Assembly: GCF_017161565.1 (NCBI RefSeq)
Contig: NZ_CP066796.1
Location: 2,356,001-2,420,000, forward strand
Reading direction: 5' to 3'
Length of the DNA stretch: 64,000 bases
DNA from: Erwinia amylovora
Lineage (GTDB): Bacteria; Pseudomonadota; Gammaproteobacteria; Enterobacterales; Enterobacteriaceae
Shown: positions 1 through 9,064 of the stretch, in pieces
How positions within the stretch are numbered: the stretch's first letter is position 1
Layout of the letters: each line of letters begins with the position of its first letter
The notes under the pieces: model-generated
What the model was told of the DNA's origin: nothing
The model's input: only the letters and a program-made list of their open reading frames with translations
Databases searched by the model: none
Position numbers and translations under genes: made by a program

Positions 1-80
1 TTCTGGGACTGGTGCTGTTTATCTGGCTGATGGCCGGCGGCGGTGCGATCAATCTGCTGGTACGGCATTTGATGGCATAA
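1..80 (+). CDS. C-terminal end of a YeiH-like (UPF0324) membrane protein, partial
   Basis: An open frame enters from the left edge (first full codon at base 3) and stops with TAA at 78-80. It gives about 25 residues that are strongly hydrophobic with a glycine cluster (LMAGGGAIN) and end in RHLMA. In E. coli the gene immediately before nfo on the same strand is yeiH, a UPF0324 multi-pass membrane protein. Position and composition fit its last transmembrane helix. With only 25 residues visible the identity rests on synteny, so no gene symbol is given. Confidence 0.5.
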   Translation, partial: LGLVLFIWLMAGGGAINLLVRHLMA

Positions 81-145
81 TTTCGCGCATTTTCCGGTTA
101 TCATGGCCAGCCTGCTATTCAGCAGGTCATTAACAGGAGAACGGC

Positions 146-988
146 ATGAAATATATTGGTGCCCACGTGAGCGCAGCGGGCGGCGTGGATCGGGCGGTGG
201 AACGCGCTGCGGAGTTGGAAGCGACGGCTTTTGCCCTTTTCACCAAAAACCAGCGCCAGTGGCGCGCGGCCCCGCTAACTGATGAAGTGATTTGCGCCTT
301 TCGCCGCGCCTGTGAAAAACACCATTATACTCCGGCGCAGATCCTGCCCCACGACAGCTATCTGATTAATCTGGGCCATCCGATGGCTGAAGCCCTGGAA
401 AAATCGCGTGAGGCGTTTCTCGATGAAGTGACTCGCTGCCAGCAGCTGGGCCTGACGCTGCTTAACTTCCATCCCGGCAGTCATCTGCAGCAGATTACGG
501 AAGATCAGTGCCTGAAGCGCATCGCCGAGTCGATCAACCTCGTGCTGGATAAAACCACCGGCGTAACCGCAGTAATTGAAAATACCGCCGGTCAGGGCAG
601 CAACCTTGGGTTTCGCTTCGAGCATCTGGCGGCGATTATTGACGGCGTGGAAGATAAATCACGCGTTGGCGTATGTATTGATACCTGTCATGCTTTCGCC
701 GGCGGTTACGATCTGCGCAGTGAAGAAGCCTGTATCAACACCTTCGCCGAGTTCGATCGCATCGTGGGTTTCCAGTATCTGCGCGGTATGCATCTTAACG
801 ATGCCAAAAGTGAATTTAACAGCCGGGTCGACCGACATCACAGTCTGGGCGAAGGCAATATCGGCAAGACGGTATTCAGCTGGCTGATGAAGGATAAGCG
901 CTTTGACGGTATTCCGATGATTCTGGAAACGATCAATCCCGCCATCTGGCAAGATGAGATTGCCTGGTTGAAGTCAGAACAGAAATAA
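146..988 (+). CDS. nfo: Endonuclease IV (AP endonuclease)
   Basis: The 280-residue product matches endonuclease IV over full length. The start [14 protein letters not shown], the central NFHPGSH and ENTAGQG motifs, [13 protein letters not shown] and HLNDAK are family hallmarks carrying the His/Glu/Asp ligands of the three-zinc site. The enzyme cleaves DNA 5' to abasic sites and processes damaged 3' ends in base-excision repair. The start is supported by a purine-rich AGGAG element about 8 bases upstream. It sits between the yeiH tail and the fru operon as in E. coli. Its last 29 bases are repeated near 1653-1681, see the repeat entry. In E. coli nfo is SoxRS-induced; no SoxS site was identified here. 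Confidence 0.97.
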   Translation: MKYIGAHVSAAGGVDRAVERAAELEATAFALFTKNQRQWRAAPLTDEVICAFRRACEKHHYTPAQILPHDSYLINLGHPMAEALEKSREAFLDEVTRCQQLGLTLLNFHPGSHLQQITEDQCLKRIAESINLVLDKTTGVTAVIENTAGQGSNLGFRFEHLAAIIDGVEDKSRVGVCIDTCHAFAGGYDLRSEEACINTFAEFDRIVGFQYLRGMHLNDAKSEFNSRVDRHHSLGEGNIGKTVFSWLMKDKRFDGIPMILETINPAIWQDEIAWLKSEQK

Positions 989-989
989 T
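961..989 (+). repeat. 3' end of nfo, direct repeat copy 1
   Basis: The last codons of nfo (encoding WLKSEQK and the stop) match bases 1653-1681 at about 26 of 29 positions in direct orientation. Together the two copies flank roughly 660 bp of unrecognised DNA. Confidence 0.75.
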
Positions 990-1026
990 ACGTTGCCTTT
1001 AACAGGCCATTTTCGGCGGTTTAACG

Positions 1027-1049
1027 GAGTCGCCCGGTGCGGGCGACTC
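1027..1049 (+). terminator. Strong hairpin downstream of nfo
   Basis: Perfect 10-bp inverted repeat GAGTCGCCCG / CGGGCGACTC with a three-base GTG loop, 38 bases after the nfo stop. No T-run follows, so it is terminator-like rather than a canonical intrinsic terminator. Confidence 0.5.
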
Positions 1050-1098
1050 ATAGCATTAACCTGATCTGTCATATTCGCTTAATCATAAGCTCAGGTAA

Positions 1099-1350
1099 GG
1101 CGGCCTGAAGCTTCACCGCGATGCTGATGAAATCCGTATTCATCAATCCCTGATTGACCAGTTGCCCACTCTCGCCGATTTACGCCGGGCTTTATGCAGC
1201 GATGATGAAGAAACCGCACCCCTCACAGATAAAACTCCTCTTGCTGTGCAATCATCAATAAAAAAGCAATTACCTGCTATGGAGAATTTAATCTACGTTG
1301 TTGCTGAAAAAGAGGCTGAGTTGATCGGCGTTCTCCGCTATTTGTGGTGA
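1099..1350 (+). pseudogene. Unrecognised coding-like remnant between nfo and fruA
   Basis: An open frame follows the TAA at 1096-1098 and runs to TGA at 1348-1350. It reads as a plausible soluble polypeptide (HQSLIDQLPTLADLRRAL, then an acidic stretch, then VVAEKEAELIGVLRYLW). The only start codons inside are weak (TTG at 1162), and I see no good ribosome-binding site. I do not recognise the family. The surrounding 1.35-1.68 kb also lacks intact genes. It lies inside the segment flanked by the duplicated nfo end, so it is best read as the remains of inserted DNA. A small intact gene using the TTG start is a less likely alternative. Confidence 0.3.
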
Positions 1351-1652
1351 ATAAAATCTCATCTCTGAACTTAATCAATCGGTGCCGGGGAAAGGTCACT
1401 CATGTATAGGTGAAGCCTGAATGTCGGGATCTTGGGTCGGTAACAAGCTATTGAATTTGTCAAGGAGCGGGCGCTTGAGCATCGCTGCGAATGGTTAGTC
1501 TCATGGCCAGGTGACAAAAATTTTCCCTTTATAAAGAGCAGGATGTAATTCTGAAAAATGGGAACAGGCCCCTCTGGTTTTGGTGCTTTGACCTGAGAGT
1601 CAGATTACCCGGTATTAAAGATGACGGATGCAGATAGCTGGAAAGGTGAAAG

Positions 1653-1681
1653 TGCGTGGTTGAAATCAGAACAGAAACAAT
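1653..1681 (+). repeat. 3' end of nfo, direct repeat copy 2 (degenerate)
   Basis: Reads as a second copy of the nfo carboxy terminus (WLKSEQK), differing at three bases from 961-989, one of which changes the stop codon to CAA. The frame then continues to a TGA near 1735. Consistent with an insertion that duplicated or imported the nfo end, followed by divergence. Confidence 0.7.
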
Positions 1682-1684
1682 TAA

Positions 1685-1711
1685 GGACGGAGCGAAATAA
1701 ACGCTCCGCCC
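1685..1711 (-). terminator. Hairpin downstream of the fru operon
   Basis: Inverted repeat GGACGGAGCG / CGCTCCGCCC around a seven-base loop, one mismatch. Read on the minus strand it is followed by TTAATTGTTT. It lies about 45 bases past the fruA stop and is the likely end of the fruBKA transcript. Confidence 0.55.
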
Positions 1712-1756
1712 TTGTCAAGGCTGGGCGAAACTGAGCATTGACCCTTTAGCGGTCAA

Positions 1757-3447
1757 TCAGGCCTGAGCCAGCTCGGTTTCCGGGCGTTTCAGCAGCGCGT
1801 AAGACAGGCCAGCCACCAGCGTGCCGGCGATAATCGCCAGCAGGTAACCCACCACCGGGGTGATCGCCCCCGGGATCAGCAGCACAAACAGGCCGCCATG
1901 TGGGGCCATCAGCCTGGCACCGATGGTCATGGAGATCGCCCCCGTCACTGCACCACCGATAACACAGCATGGAAGGACGCGCATCGGGTCACGGGCGGCA
2001 AACGGAATGGCACCTTCAGAGATAAAGCACATCCCCAGTACCAGTGCTGCCTTGCCTCCTTCCTGCTGGCTTTTGCTGAACTTGCTGCGTGCTGCCAGCG
2101 TTGCCACCCCCATCGCCAACGGGGGAACCATACCGGCCGCCATGATCGCCGCCATTGGCGCATAGGTTTGCGAGCTAAGCAGGCCCACGCCGAAAGCGTA
2201 GGCGACTTTGTTCAACGGCCCACCCATATCCAGACACATCATGCCACCAAGGATAGCCCCCAGCACCACGGCGTTAGCGGTGCCCATATTCGCCAGCCAG
2301 CTGGTCAGGCCAGACATAATACCGGCAACCGGTTTACCCACCACATAGATCATCAGCAAACCAGTGACCAGGCTGGACACCAGCGGGATTATTAGTATCG
2401 GCTTGAGCGCTTCCATACTGGTCGGCAGCTTCAGTTTCGAACTGAGGAATTTCGCCGCATAACCGGCGATAAAGCCGGCGATAATCCCGCCGAGGAAACC
2501 GGCATTGATGGTGGTGGCCAGCATTCCGCCTACCAGGCCCGGTGCCAGCCCCGGACGGTCGGCTATTGAGAAAGCAATAAAGCCTGCCAGCACCGGCACC
2601 ATCAGTGCCAGGGCGGTATTACCGCCAATCTGCATCAGCGCCGCCGCCAGCGTACCCGGCTCTTTGAACGCAGTGATACCAAACGCGAACGACAGAGCGG
2701 TAATCAGCCCCCCGCGACCACCATCGGCAGCATGTAGGAGACGCCGGTCAACAGGTGACGATAGGCCCCGGCCTTCTCTTTCTTCTCTGGCTGTGCACTA
2801 CTCTGCTCGCTACCCTGTGGCTGGTATAGCTGCGCTTCCGCCACCGCTTTGTCCAGCTCCTGCACGGTTTTCTTCAGCGCAAGGCCAGTTGAGGTGCGGT
2901 ACATCGGTTTGCCGACGAATTTTGCCAGATCCACTTCAATGTCCGCCGCGACGATCACCAGGTCGGCCGCCGCCACTTCTTCTGCGGTGATGACATTGCC
3001 TGCACCGACCGAACCCCGCGTTTCAACCTTGACCCACCAGCCACGCTTTTTCGCTTCGGTATCAATCGCTTCTGCCGCCATAAAGGTATGCGCCACGCCG
3101 GTTGGGCAAGCGGTCACCGCCAACACACGTTTTGGCCCGTTGCCTGCTGCCACGGGAGCTGCCGCCGTTGCCGTGGGTGCGCTATAGGGCTGGGCATCAG
3201 TTTGCGCTTGTGCCAGCACCTGCCCCGGTTGACGTATCAGCCGCTCAATGTCCGCCAGATAAATGGCTTTGCCGTTAAGCGCGCTGTCTGCCGGAATGTT
3301 CTTACCTGCCACGATCGCCCGATCGGCTTCTGCCGGATTATCGGTCAGCGTGATCCCGGCGCTGGCTGCTGCCGCGCCGGTGATTTTTTTGGCCAGATAA
3401 CCTGTAGCCAGTCCCAGTGAAGCATCAATTATCAGCAGCGTTTTCAT
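1757..3447 (-). pseudogene. fruA: PTS fructose-specific EIIB'BC, frameshifted
   Basis: The protein would be about 563 residues, the usual FruA length. Start MKTLLIIDASLGLATGYL at 3447 gives the EIIB' domain, then EIIB with phosphorylated cysteine C114 in VTACPTGVAHTFM, then the membrane EIIC domain. The frame closes at 2704 just after MLPMVVAGG; the rest of EIIC continues in another frame from about 2700 (expected L-x-x-A-L-S-F-A-F-G) to the stop at 1757. The break lies at a run of six C at 2708-2713 (G on the coding strand); seven would restore the frame. If real, fructose uptake by this PTS is lost while fruK and fruB stay intact. A sequencing or assembly error in the homopolymer is an equally good explanation. 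FruA imports fructose as fructose-1-phosphate using phosphate from FruB. Confidence 0.9.
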
Positions 3448-3463
3448 TATGTGTCTCCTGCTG

Positions 3464-4405
3464 TCAGTGGTTAATAGGTTGTAAGTCGACACGCGCCATC
3501 ATCGCAGCCAGCTGCGTGCGATCGGTCACGCCAACATTGCTCTGGCTGACGGCCAGCGCCGCCACGGCGGTCGCCAGGCGCAGCGTGTGCTCGCTGGATT
3601 CACGCATCAGCAGTCCGTAAATCAGCCCGCCGACCATAGAATCGCCCGCCCCTACGGTGCTCACCACTTCACAAGCGGGTGGCTTCGCCATCCATTCGCC
3701 GGAGGCATTGACCCACAAGGCCCCTTCGGCACCCAGCGAAATAACCACATGCGCAATACCCTGTTCGCGCAGCGCATGGGCGGCGGCGATCACATCCTGT
3801 AAGGTCGGTAATTTGCGTCCGGCCCAAATTTCAAGTTCGCGGCGGTTAGGTTTTACCAGCCAGGGAGCGGCTTTCAGTCCGGCAACCAGCGCTTCGCGGC
3901 TGCTGTCGAAAATGATACACGGGCAGTGGCTGCGGAGCTGGGTCATCCACGCGGTGAAGGCATCTGCATCGACCCCAGCCGGCAGGCTGCCGCTGACGCA
4001 AACCATGTCGAACTGGCCAAGCCAGGTCAGTGAATCGGTGGTAAAACGCTCCCAGTCCTGAACAGTCACCTCAAAACCGGAAAAATTCAGGTCGGTTACG
4101 TCGCCCTCTTTTTCCGTCAGTTTGACGTTGATACGGGTTCGCCCTTCCACCACCTGGAAGCGGTTAGCGATGCCCAGTTCGCTAAACAGCAGCTGGAAGC
4201 CGTCCTGATTTTCTTTCCCCAGGAAACCGCCGACCGTGACGTCAATACCCAAGTCTTTCAGCACCTTGGCAACGTTAATCCCCTTCCCTGCCGCGTGCAA
4301 CCCGGTGGTTTTCACCAGGTTAACTTCACCGCGCTCGATTTCCGCGGTATATCCCACCAGATCATAGGCGGGATTAAGAGTGATGGTGGCTACGCGTCTG
4401 CTCAT
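3464..4405 (-). CDS. fruK: 1-Phosphofructokinase
   Basis: The 313-residue PfkB/ribokinase-family kinase converts fructose-1-phosphate to fructose-1,6-bisphosphate with ATP. Family signatures seen: N-terminal [15 protein letters not shown], the substrate-binding KPNRRELE region, and the anion-hole/catalytic motif GAGDSMVGG near residue 255. Its ATG overlaps the fruB stop in an ATGA, and fruA starts 16 bases after its stop. This is the standard fruBKA order with translational coupling. Confidence 0.96.
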   Translation of the reverse strand: MSRRVATITLNPAYDLVGYTAEIERGEVNLVKTTGLHAAGKGINVAKVLKDLGIDVTVGGFLGKENQDGFQLLFSELGIANRFQVVEGRTRINVKLTEKEGDVTDLNFSGFEVTVQDWERFTTDSLTWLGQFDMVCVSGSLPAGVDADAFTAWMTQLRSHCPCIIFDSSREALVAGLKAAPWLVKPNRRELEIWAGRKLPTLQDVIAAAHALREQGIAHVVISLGAEGALWVNASGEWMAKPPACEVVSTVGAGDSMVGGLIYGLLMRESSEHTLRLATAVAALAVSQSNVGVTDRTQLAAMMARVDLQPINH

Positions 4406-5535
4406 GCTGCCCCCTCGCCCAGGCCTGCGGCGATGGCTTCACCGACTGCATCCAGCGCCCGGCGCGCATCTTCGCCGCTGGCGGTAAAGCGCAGACGGTG
4501 ACCTTTTTTCACGCCCAGCGCCACGACTTTCATCAGGCTGCGGCCGTTGGCCGGTTTCCCGCTGCCGTCGAGATTAATCACGCTGACATCGCAGTTAAAC
4601 TGCTTGATGACGCTGACTAACGCGGTGCCCGGACGGGCATGCAGGCCGTGCTCGTTGCGGATGGTAAACTCTTCGCTCACCGCATCAGCCTGTTCAGCCA
4701 CTTCGCTGGTGAGCAGGGCCAGAATGCCGGCAGCATCTGCACTTAACAGGCGGTCGGCCTGCTGTTTGATCAGCAGCTCGCTTAAGTAGTTCAGCACGTT
4801 CATCGGCTGGTCATCGGCAACGGAGACGGTGATCAACAGCGCTGCCGCTTCACCCTGGACATCGAAAGGTTTAGCCGCACGGCTGACCGCGACGGCGCTG
4901 GTCAGGTTGCCATCAGCGCAGTCGCTTAGCCAAATGCCCTGGCCGAGATGGAGTGGTTTAGCCGAAATGACGCCGGTAACGAAGGAGGTATCCACGGCAG
5001 CAGCCTGTTGTAAACGTCCGGCGTTAAGCGCCTGCAGCGTCATCAGATCGCTGGCGGCCACGTCGGTAGCAATCAGCGAGGTATCAAACTTAAATTCAGC
5101 GGCCAGTTTTTCACCCATCAGGATGCTGCGCAAGGTTTCCGCTGAATCGGTGGTTTTAAGCTGTTCCGCGACGCTGTCATCACTCAATACATGGGTCAAC
5201 TGACGTAACAGCGCCAGGTGCTCATCTGATTTTGCGGCAATGCCGATCGCCACATAGGCCGTCTGGTTATCGCCCCAGGCAACCCCCGGCGGGAACTGGA
5301 ACACCTGGACACCGGTTTTCAGCACCAGATCGCGGGTATCGGTTGTACCGTGCGGAATAGCAATACCATTGCCCAGGTAGGTAGAGGTTTGCTGCTCACG
5401 CGCCAGCATACCGTCAACGTAGCCTGCGCCGACGTTTCCGGCAGCGGTTAATGCCGCAGCAACCTGACGAATAGCATCCTGTTTGTCGCCAGCCCGTGCT
5501 CCGGGCTTGATGGCATTGAGTTCTAGCTGGAACAT
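4402..5535 (-). CDS. fruB: PTS fructose EIIA-HPr diphosphoryl transfer protein (FPr)
   Basis: 377 residues, matching E. coli FPr (376). The N-terminal EIIA domain carries the active-site histidine H62 in GIAIPHGT. A central linker domain follows, and the C-terminal HPr-like domain carries H299 in [11 protein letters not shown]. FruB passes phosphate from enzyme I to FruA. It is the first gene of the minus-strand fruBKA operon. The upstream region holds two near-perfect Cra operators (5557-5568 and 5624-5635), so fructose-1-phosphate release of Cra repression is expected. Confidence 0.96.
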   Translation of the reverse strand: MFQLELNAIKPGARAGDKQDAIRQVAAALTAAGNVGAGYVDGMLAREQQTSTYLGNGIAIPHGTTDTRDLVLKTGVQVFQFPPGVAWGDNQTAYVAIGIAAKSDEHLALLRQLTHVLSDDSVAEQLKTTDSAETLRSILMGEKLAAEFKFDTSLIATDVAASDLMTLQALNAGRLQQAAAVDTSFVTGVISAKPLHLGQGIWLSDCADGNLTSAVAVSRAAKPFDVQGEAAALLITVSVADDQPMNVLNYLSELLIKQQADRLLSADAAGILALLTSEVAEQADAVSEEFTIRNEHGLHARPGTALVSVIKQFNCDVSVINLDGSGKPANGRSLMKVVALGVKKGHRLRFTASGEDARRALDAVGEAIAAGLGEGAA

Positions 5536-5556
5536 AGTTCTCCCCGTTGCTGAATT

Positions 5557-5568
5557 TGAATCGTTTCA
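5557..5568. promoter_or_regulatory. Cra (FruR) operator 1 upstream of fruB
   Basis: TGAATCGTTTCA matches the Cra consensus core (TGAAWCGWTTCA) and lies 21 bases upstream of the fruB ATG. Cra represses fruBKA in E. coli at equivalent sites and is displaced by fructose-1-phosphate. Confidence 0.85.
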
Positions 5569-5623
5569 GCTTATTTGAGAAAAAAAGCGCAACCACGTCA
5601 GTAATAACCTGAAGAGACCGCGC

Positions 5624-5635
5624 TGAAACGTTTCA
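5624..5635. promoter_or_regulatory. Cra (FruR) operator 2 upstream of fruB
   Basis: TGAAACGTTTCA is a perfect 12-bp palindrome and an ideal Cra half-site pair. It is centred 67 bp from operator 1; paired sites are also found in the E. coli fru promoter. Confidence 0.88.
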
Positions 5636-5855
5636 ATGATTTTGTTACGGTTATCAGTTTCGTTGCAAGTTTTAACGTAATCCACTTAGCAGATTTTTGA
5701 CAGCCAGCACATTTTATTGCGCATTTTCGGAAAAATGCGCTTGTCAGAAATGAAAACTGAAGCCTCGCCAGGAGTGGCTGATCCTTGTTAAAAGCGCGAT
5801 AAGCCTGGGCGACGAGGATTACAGCGGCGGACAGGTGACGCGCACGCCGGCATCT

Positions 5856-6110
5856 TCAGGGAGCCGTTTGCGCCTCCAGATCCAGCAGGAACACCATCGC
5901 CTGCTCGCGGCTGCGGCCGCACATTTCCTGATGCGGCTGTAGCCGGACACAGACCTTTGGCCGCAGCGCGGAGCCAAAAATCATGCAGCGCAACTGAGCG
6001 TCCAGCTGGACGCAAGGTGTGTTCGCCGGCTTGCCATGCGGCATACCGGGTATAGGCGATGAGATTGAAGGGGCGGTACAACAGGCCCCACATGCGGCTC
6101 GACACTCCAC
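5856..6110 (-). CDS. yeiW: YkgJ-type cysteine cluster protein YeiW
   Basis: The 84-residue product starts at GTG ([11 protein letters not shown]) and closely resembles E. coli YeiW (also 84 aa). Conserved cysteines CxxxCGACC, then ANTPC, LRCMIF, KVC and EMCG suggest bound metal or an iron-sulfur cluster, as proposed for the UPF0153/CxxCxxCC family. Its function is not known. It lies between fruB and divergent yeiP. In E. coli setB separates fruB from yeiW; setB is absent here. Confidence 0.85.
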   Translation of the reverse strand: MECRAACGACCTAPSISSPIPGMPHGKPANTPCVQLDAQLRCMIFGSALRPKVCVRLQPHQEMCGRSREQAMVFLLDLEAQTAP

Positions 6111-6288
6111 GGCTGACCTCTCTAAGCAAAGCGCGATAATAGCAGCCCGTCAGGGCGAATACTCATCATATCATCATGCAAAAAGATCCTCTTTACTCTG
6201 GATGACACAGGCAGATCTTGCCTGGCGACGCGGGCGCGAGTAACGTGTCGCAATAAATTCCCACTTACCTGTACGCGAGACCTGTTTT

Positions 6289-6861
6289 ATGCCAAGAGCC
6301 AACGAAATTAAAAAGGGCATGGCCGTCAACCTTAACGGCAAGCTGCTGTTAGTAAAGGATATTGACGTGCAAAGCCCGAGCGCCCGTGGCGCGTCCACGC
6401 TTTACAAAATGCGCTTCACCGACATCCGTAGCGGTTTGAAAGTTGAAGAGCGCTTCAAAGGCGATGAGATTATCGACACCATCTCCCTGAGCCGACGTCA
6501 GGTGACCTTCTCGTATATTGATGGTGACGAATATGTGTTTATGGATGATGAGGATTTCACCCCATATAACTTCAAGCAGGATCAGATTGAAGAAGAACTG
6601 CTGTTCCTGCCTGAAGGAGGCATTCCGGGCATCCAGGTCCTGACCATGGATGGACAAATCCTGGCGCTGGAACTGCCGCAAACGGTAGACATGGAAATTG
6701 TCGAAACCACGCCGGGCATAAAAGGCGCTTCGGCCAGTGCTCGCACTAAACCGGCCACCATGAGCACCGGCCTGATTATTCAGGTGCCTGAGTACCTCAG
6801 TAACGGGGACAAAATTCGCATTCATATTCCGGAACGCCGTTATATGAGCCGCGCGGACTAG
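6289..6861 (+). CDS. yeiP: Elongation factor P-like protein EfpL (YeiP)
   Basis: 190 residues in the three-domain EF-P fold: KOW-like N domain ([20 protein letters not shown]), OB domain, and C-terminal OB domain ending [17 protein letters not shown]. At the loop where EF-P carries its modified lysine this protein has SPSARGAS, that is an arginine, which separates the EfpL/YeiP clade from EF-P. It binds stalled ribosomes and eases translation of difficult proline-containing and related motifs. Neighbours match E. coli except that yeiQ and yeiR are missing downstream. Confidence 0.93.
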   Translation: MPRANEIKKGMAVNLNGKLLLVKDIDVQSPSARGASTLYKMRFTDIRSGLKVEERFKGDEIIDTISLSRRQVTFSYIDGDEYVFMDDEDFTPYNFKQDQIEEELLFLPEGGIPGIQVLTMDGQILALELPQTVDMEIVETTPGIKGASASARTKPATMSTGLIIQVPEYLSNGDKIRIHIPERRYMSRAD

Positions 6862-7009
6862 CCCTGTGGACGCCATCGCCGGTGGCGTCTTGCGTTTAAG
6901 GTGATAGTCTTGAACGCTTTTGGAATTTTTTGCAAAGTTCTCGCTTCAATATTGGTTTATTATCTCGCGCATACTCAAATGACGACTTTTCTGAAGATTT
7001 TGAACAGAT

Positions 7010-7717
7010 ATGACTGTTAAACGTATGTTGCTCATCCTGCTGCTAAATACAGCCGGGCTGCTGCTGTTTTATTCCTGGTATCTGCCAGCCGATCATGGCC
7101 TGTGGTTCACCATTGATAAAACGATTTTCTACTGGTTCAACACGCATATGGTCACCAGTCCGGCCCTGCTGTGGCTGGTGGCGATGACCAATTTCCGGGC
7201 TTTCGACGGCGTATCGCTACTGGCGATGGGAGGACTGTATTTCTGGTTCTGGCGACGGGAGACGCCCGCCGGGCGTCGCCGCATGTTCGCCATCGGTATA
7301 ACTATGCTTATCAGTGCGATAGGTTTGAACCAGCTCGGTCATCTGATCCCCGTTTCGCACCCCAGCCCAACCCGTTTCTTCCCGGACGTGAACCATGTCG
7401 CAGAGCTGACCGGCATTGCGACCAAAGATTCTGCCGCTGACAGTTTCCCAGGCGACCACGGCTTAATGCTGATGATATTCGCCTGCTTTATGCTGCGCTA
7501 TTTCACCCGTGGCGCTTTTGCTGTCGCAGTATTCATTGTGCTGCTCTTTGCCCTGCCACGCGTCATGATCGGCGCACACTGGTTTACCGATATTGCCGTC
7601 GGATCGCTGTCGATTGCGCTGGTTGGCATGAGCTGGTGGCTGCTTACCCCGGCCAGCGATTATCTGGTGAACTGGCTATATCGTAATTTGCCGGGAAAAT
7701 ATAAACCGCTGAAATAA
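7010..7717 (+). CDS. lpxT: Lipid A 1-diphosphate synthase, PAP2 family
   Basis: The 235-residue membrane protein has about six hydrophobic segments and the PAP2 phosphatase signature in order: a basic SHPSPTRFF region, SFPGDHGLMLM, and GAHWFTDIAVGS with the catalytic histidines. LpxT (YeiU) transfers phosphate from undecaprenyl pyrophosphate to lipid A at the periplasmic face, linking carrier recycling with LPS charge. Position just before mepS matches E. coli yeiU. A pgp/bacA-like undecaprenyl-PP phosphatase role alone cannot be excluded by sequence. Confidence 0.85.
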   Translation: MTVKRMLLILLLNTAGLLLFYSWYLPADHGLWFTIDKTIFYWFNTHMVTSPALLWLVAMTNFRAFDGVSLLAMGGLYFWFWRRETPAGRRRMFAIGITMLISAIGLNQLGHLIPVSHPSPTRFFPDVNHVAELTGIATKDSAADSFPGDHGLMLMIFACFMLRYFTRGAFAVAVFIVLLFALPRVMIGAHWFTDIAVGSLSIALVGMSWWLLTPASDYLVNWLYRNLPGKYKPLK

Positions 7718-8205
7718 TATATCGCCCGCAGCGGACGCAAGTGTTTCCGTGGCCCGCTGCACCAGCTTAACAAACGCCGTTAGCGGCTTTCGCGCTGCTG
7801 GCAGCCACATTTCATCGCCTGCGGCTGATTGCCTCTTCCTTCTTTTATACGGGCCTGTCATGCGCCACCCCATTCCTCATTCGCGCTAGAATTGCCGTCA
7901 GACGGGTTCAATAGCGCGAATTGACAACGTTATTGTAGCTAATTTATGACATTGTCATTTCACAGGGAAAAAACCTAAGAAAGTACTTAAAAGCTCTCGC
8001 CTTGCGGCTTGCGATCGGGTAACCTCGACTTCGGTTAGATAATGCAGACTAAATTATTGCGGTAATTTACGTTTTGAAGTGCGCTTATTTACACTTCTTA
8101 ACTTTTTACCAATTGTCTTACCACGATGTACTCATTTAATCTCGTTTCGTCTTCGCCATTTTCTAACGACTTCGTCGTTAAGGACTTCAAGGGATCACAC
8201 ATATA
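7718..8205 (+). promoter_or_regulatory. Long upstream region and structured leader of mepS
   Basis: No gene is seen in these 488 bases. The AT-rich half from about 7920 probably holds the mepS promoter and a long 5' UTR. Two hairpins are visible: around 8019-8038 (TAACC ... GGTTA), and TAACGAC-TTC-GTCGTTA at 8164-8180, a perfect 7-bp stem that ends 25 bases before the mepS ATG, immediately before the weak AAGGGA ribosome-binding site. It could affect mepS translation; that is inference. Confidence 0.4.
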
Positions 8206-8778
8206 ATGGTCACGTCTCAACCTTTCCTGAGATATATCCTGCGGGCACTCCCCGCTGTCGCATTAGCGACACTGTTGTCAGCATGTAGTTCGAACAGCGG
8301 ACACAACGTACAAACTGATACTCATGCAGTGAAAAGTCAAAATGGTTTTTTACTGCAAGCGTCTCAGGATGAATTCGAACAGATGGTTCAGAACGTGGAT
8401 ATCAAATCCCGCCTGATGGATCAATATGCCAGCTGGAAAGGTGTACGCTACCGGCTTGGCGGTACCAGTAAACGCGGTATTGATTGCTCCGCCTTCGTCC
8501 AGACTACGTTCCGTGAACAGTTTTCTCTGGAACTGCCACGTTCAACGTATCAGCAGGAAGACACGGGTAGAAGCATTCAGCGCAGCAAACTGCGTCCCGG
8601 CGACTTAGTAATGTTTCGTGCCGGAAGCACCGGCCGTCATGTCGGTATTTATCTCAGTAACGATAATTTTGTCCATGCCTCTACCAGCAGTGGCGTAATG
8701 ATTTCGAACCTGAACGACTCCTATTGGAAAAGCCGATATCGCGAAGCACGTCGGGTACTGAGCAAAACGCAAAGTTGA
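8206..8778 (+). CDS. mepS: Murein DD-endopeptidase MepS (Spr), lipoprotein
   Basis: 190-residue NlpC/P60 protein. The signal peptide ends in lipobox LLSAC, so it is an outer-membrane lipoprotein. The catalytic triad is C94 in GIDCSAF, H145 in GRHVGIY and H157 in NFVHAST. The enzyme cleaves D-Ala-mDAP cross-links so new peptidoglycan can be inserted. In E. coli it is kept low by NlpI-Prc proteolysis. Flanked by lpxT and pdeN as in E. coli (minus nothing downstream). A strong intrinsic terminator follows. Confidence 0.96.
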   Translation: MVTSQPFLRYILRALPAVALATLLSACSSNSGHNVQTDTHAVKSQNGFLLQASQDEFEQMVQNVDIKSRLMDQYASWKGVRYRLGGTSKRGIDCSAFVQTTFREQFSLELPRSTYQQEDTGRSIQRSKLRPGDLVMFRAGSTGRHVGIYLSNDNFVHASTSSGVMISNLNDSYWKSRYREARRVLSKTQS

Positions 8779-8810
8779 TTTCAATCCCTTGAACTCTGCG
8801 AAATCGAGAA

Positions 8811-8843
8811 AAAAAAACGCTGCCTGTGGCAGCGTTTTTTTTT
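8811..8843 (+). terminator. Intrinsic terminator after mepS
   Basis: AACGCTGCC / GGCAGCGTT stem with a three-base loop, A-run before and nine T after; usable in both directions. Confidence 0.92.
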
Positions 8844-9064
8844 ATTGCCCGGGCTGTCTTCGATGTTGATGTCCGCGTATTTGTCCGACAACACCAGACG
8901 GTTGCGTCTTTTCTGCTTACAATGCTCAGGCGTAACAAGATTTAAAGGTATTGATAAGCTTCAATAAGTTAGAGACAAACTGTCCACTGCGTTATATCCT
9001 CGTTCAATGACGATCGCGTAAGTAATTTGCACCCGATACAGGCTAAAACAAGAGAAATGACTCT

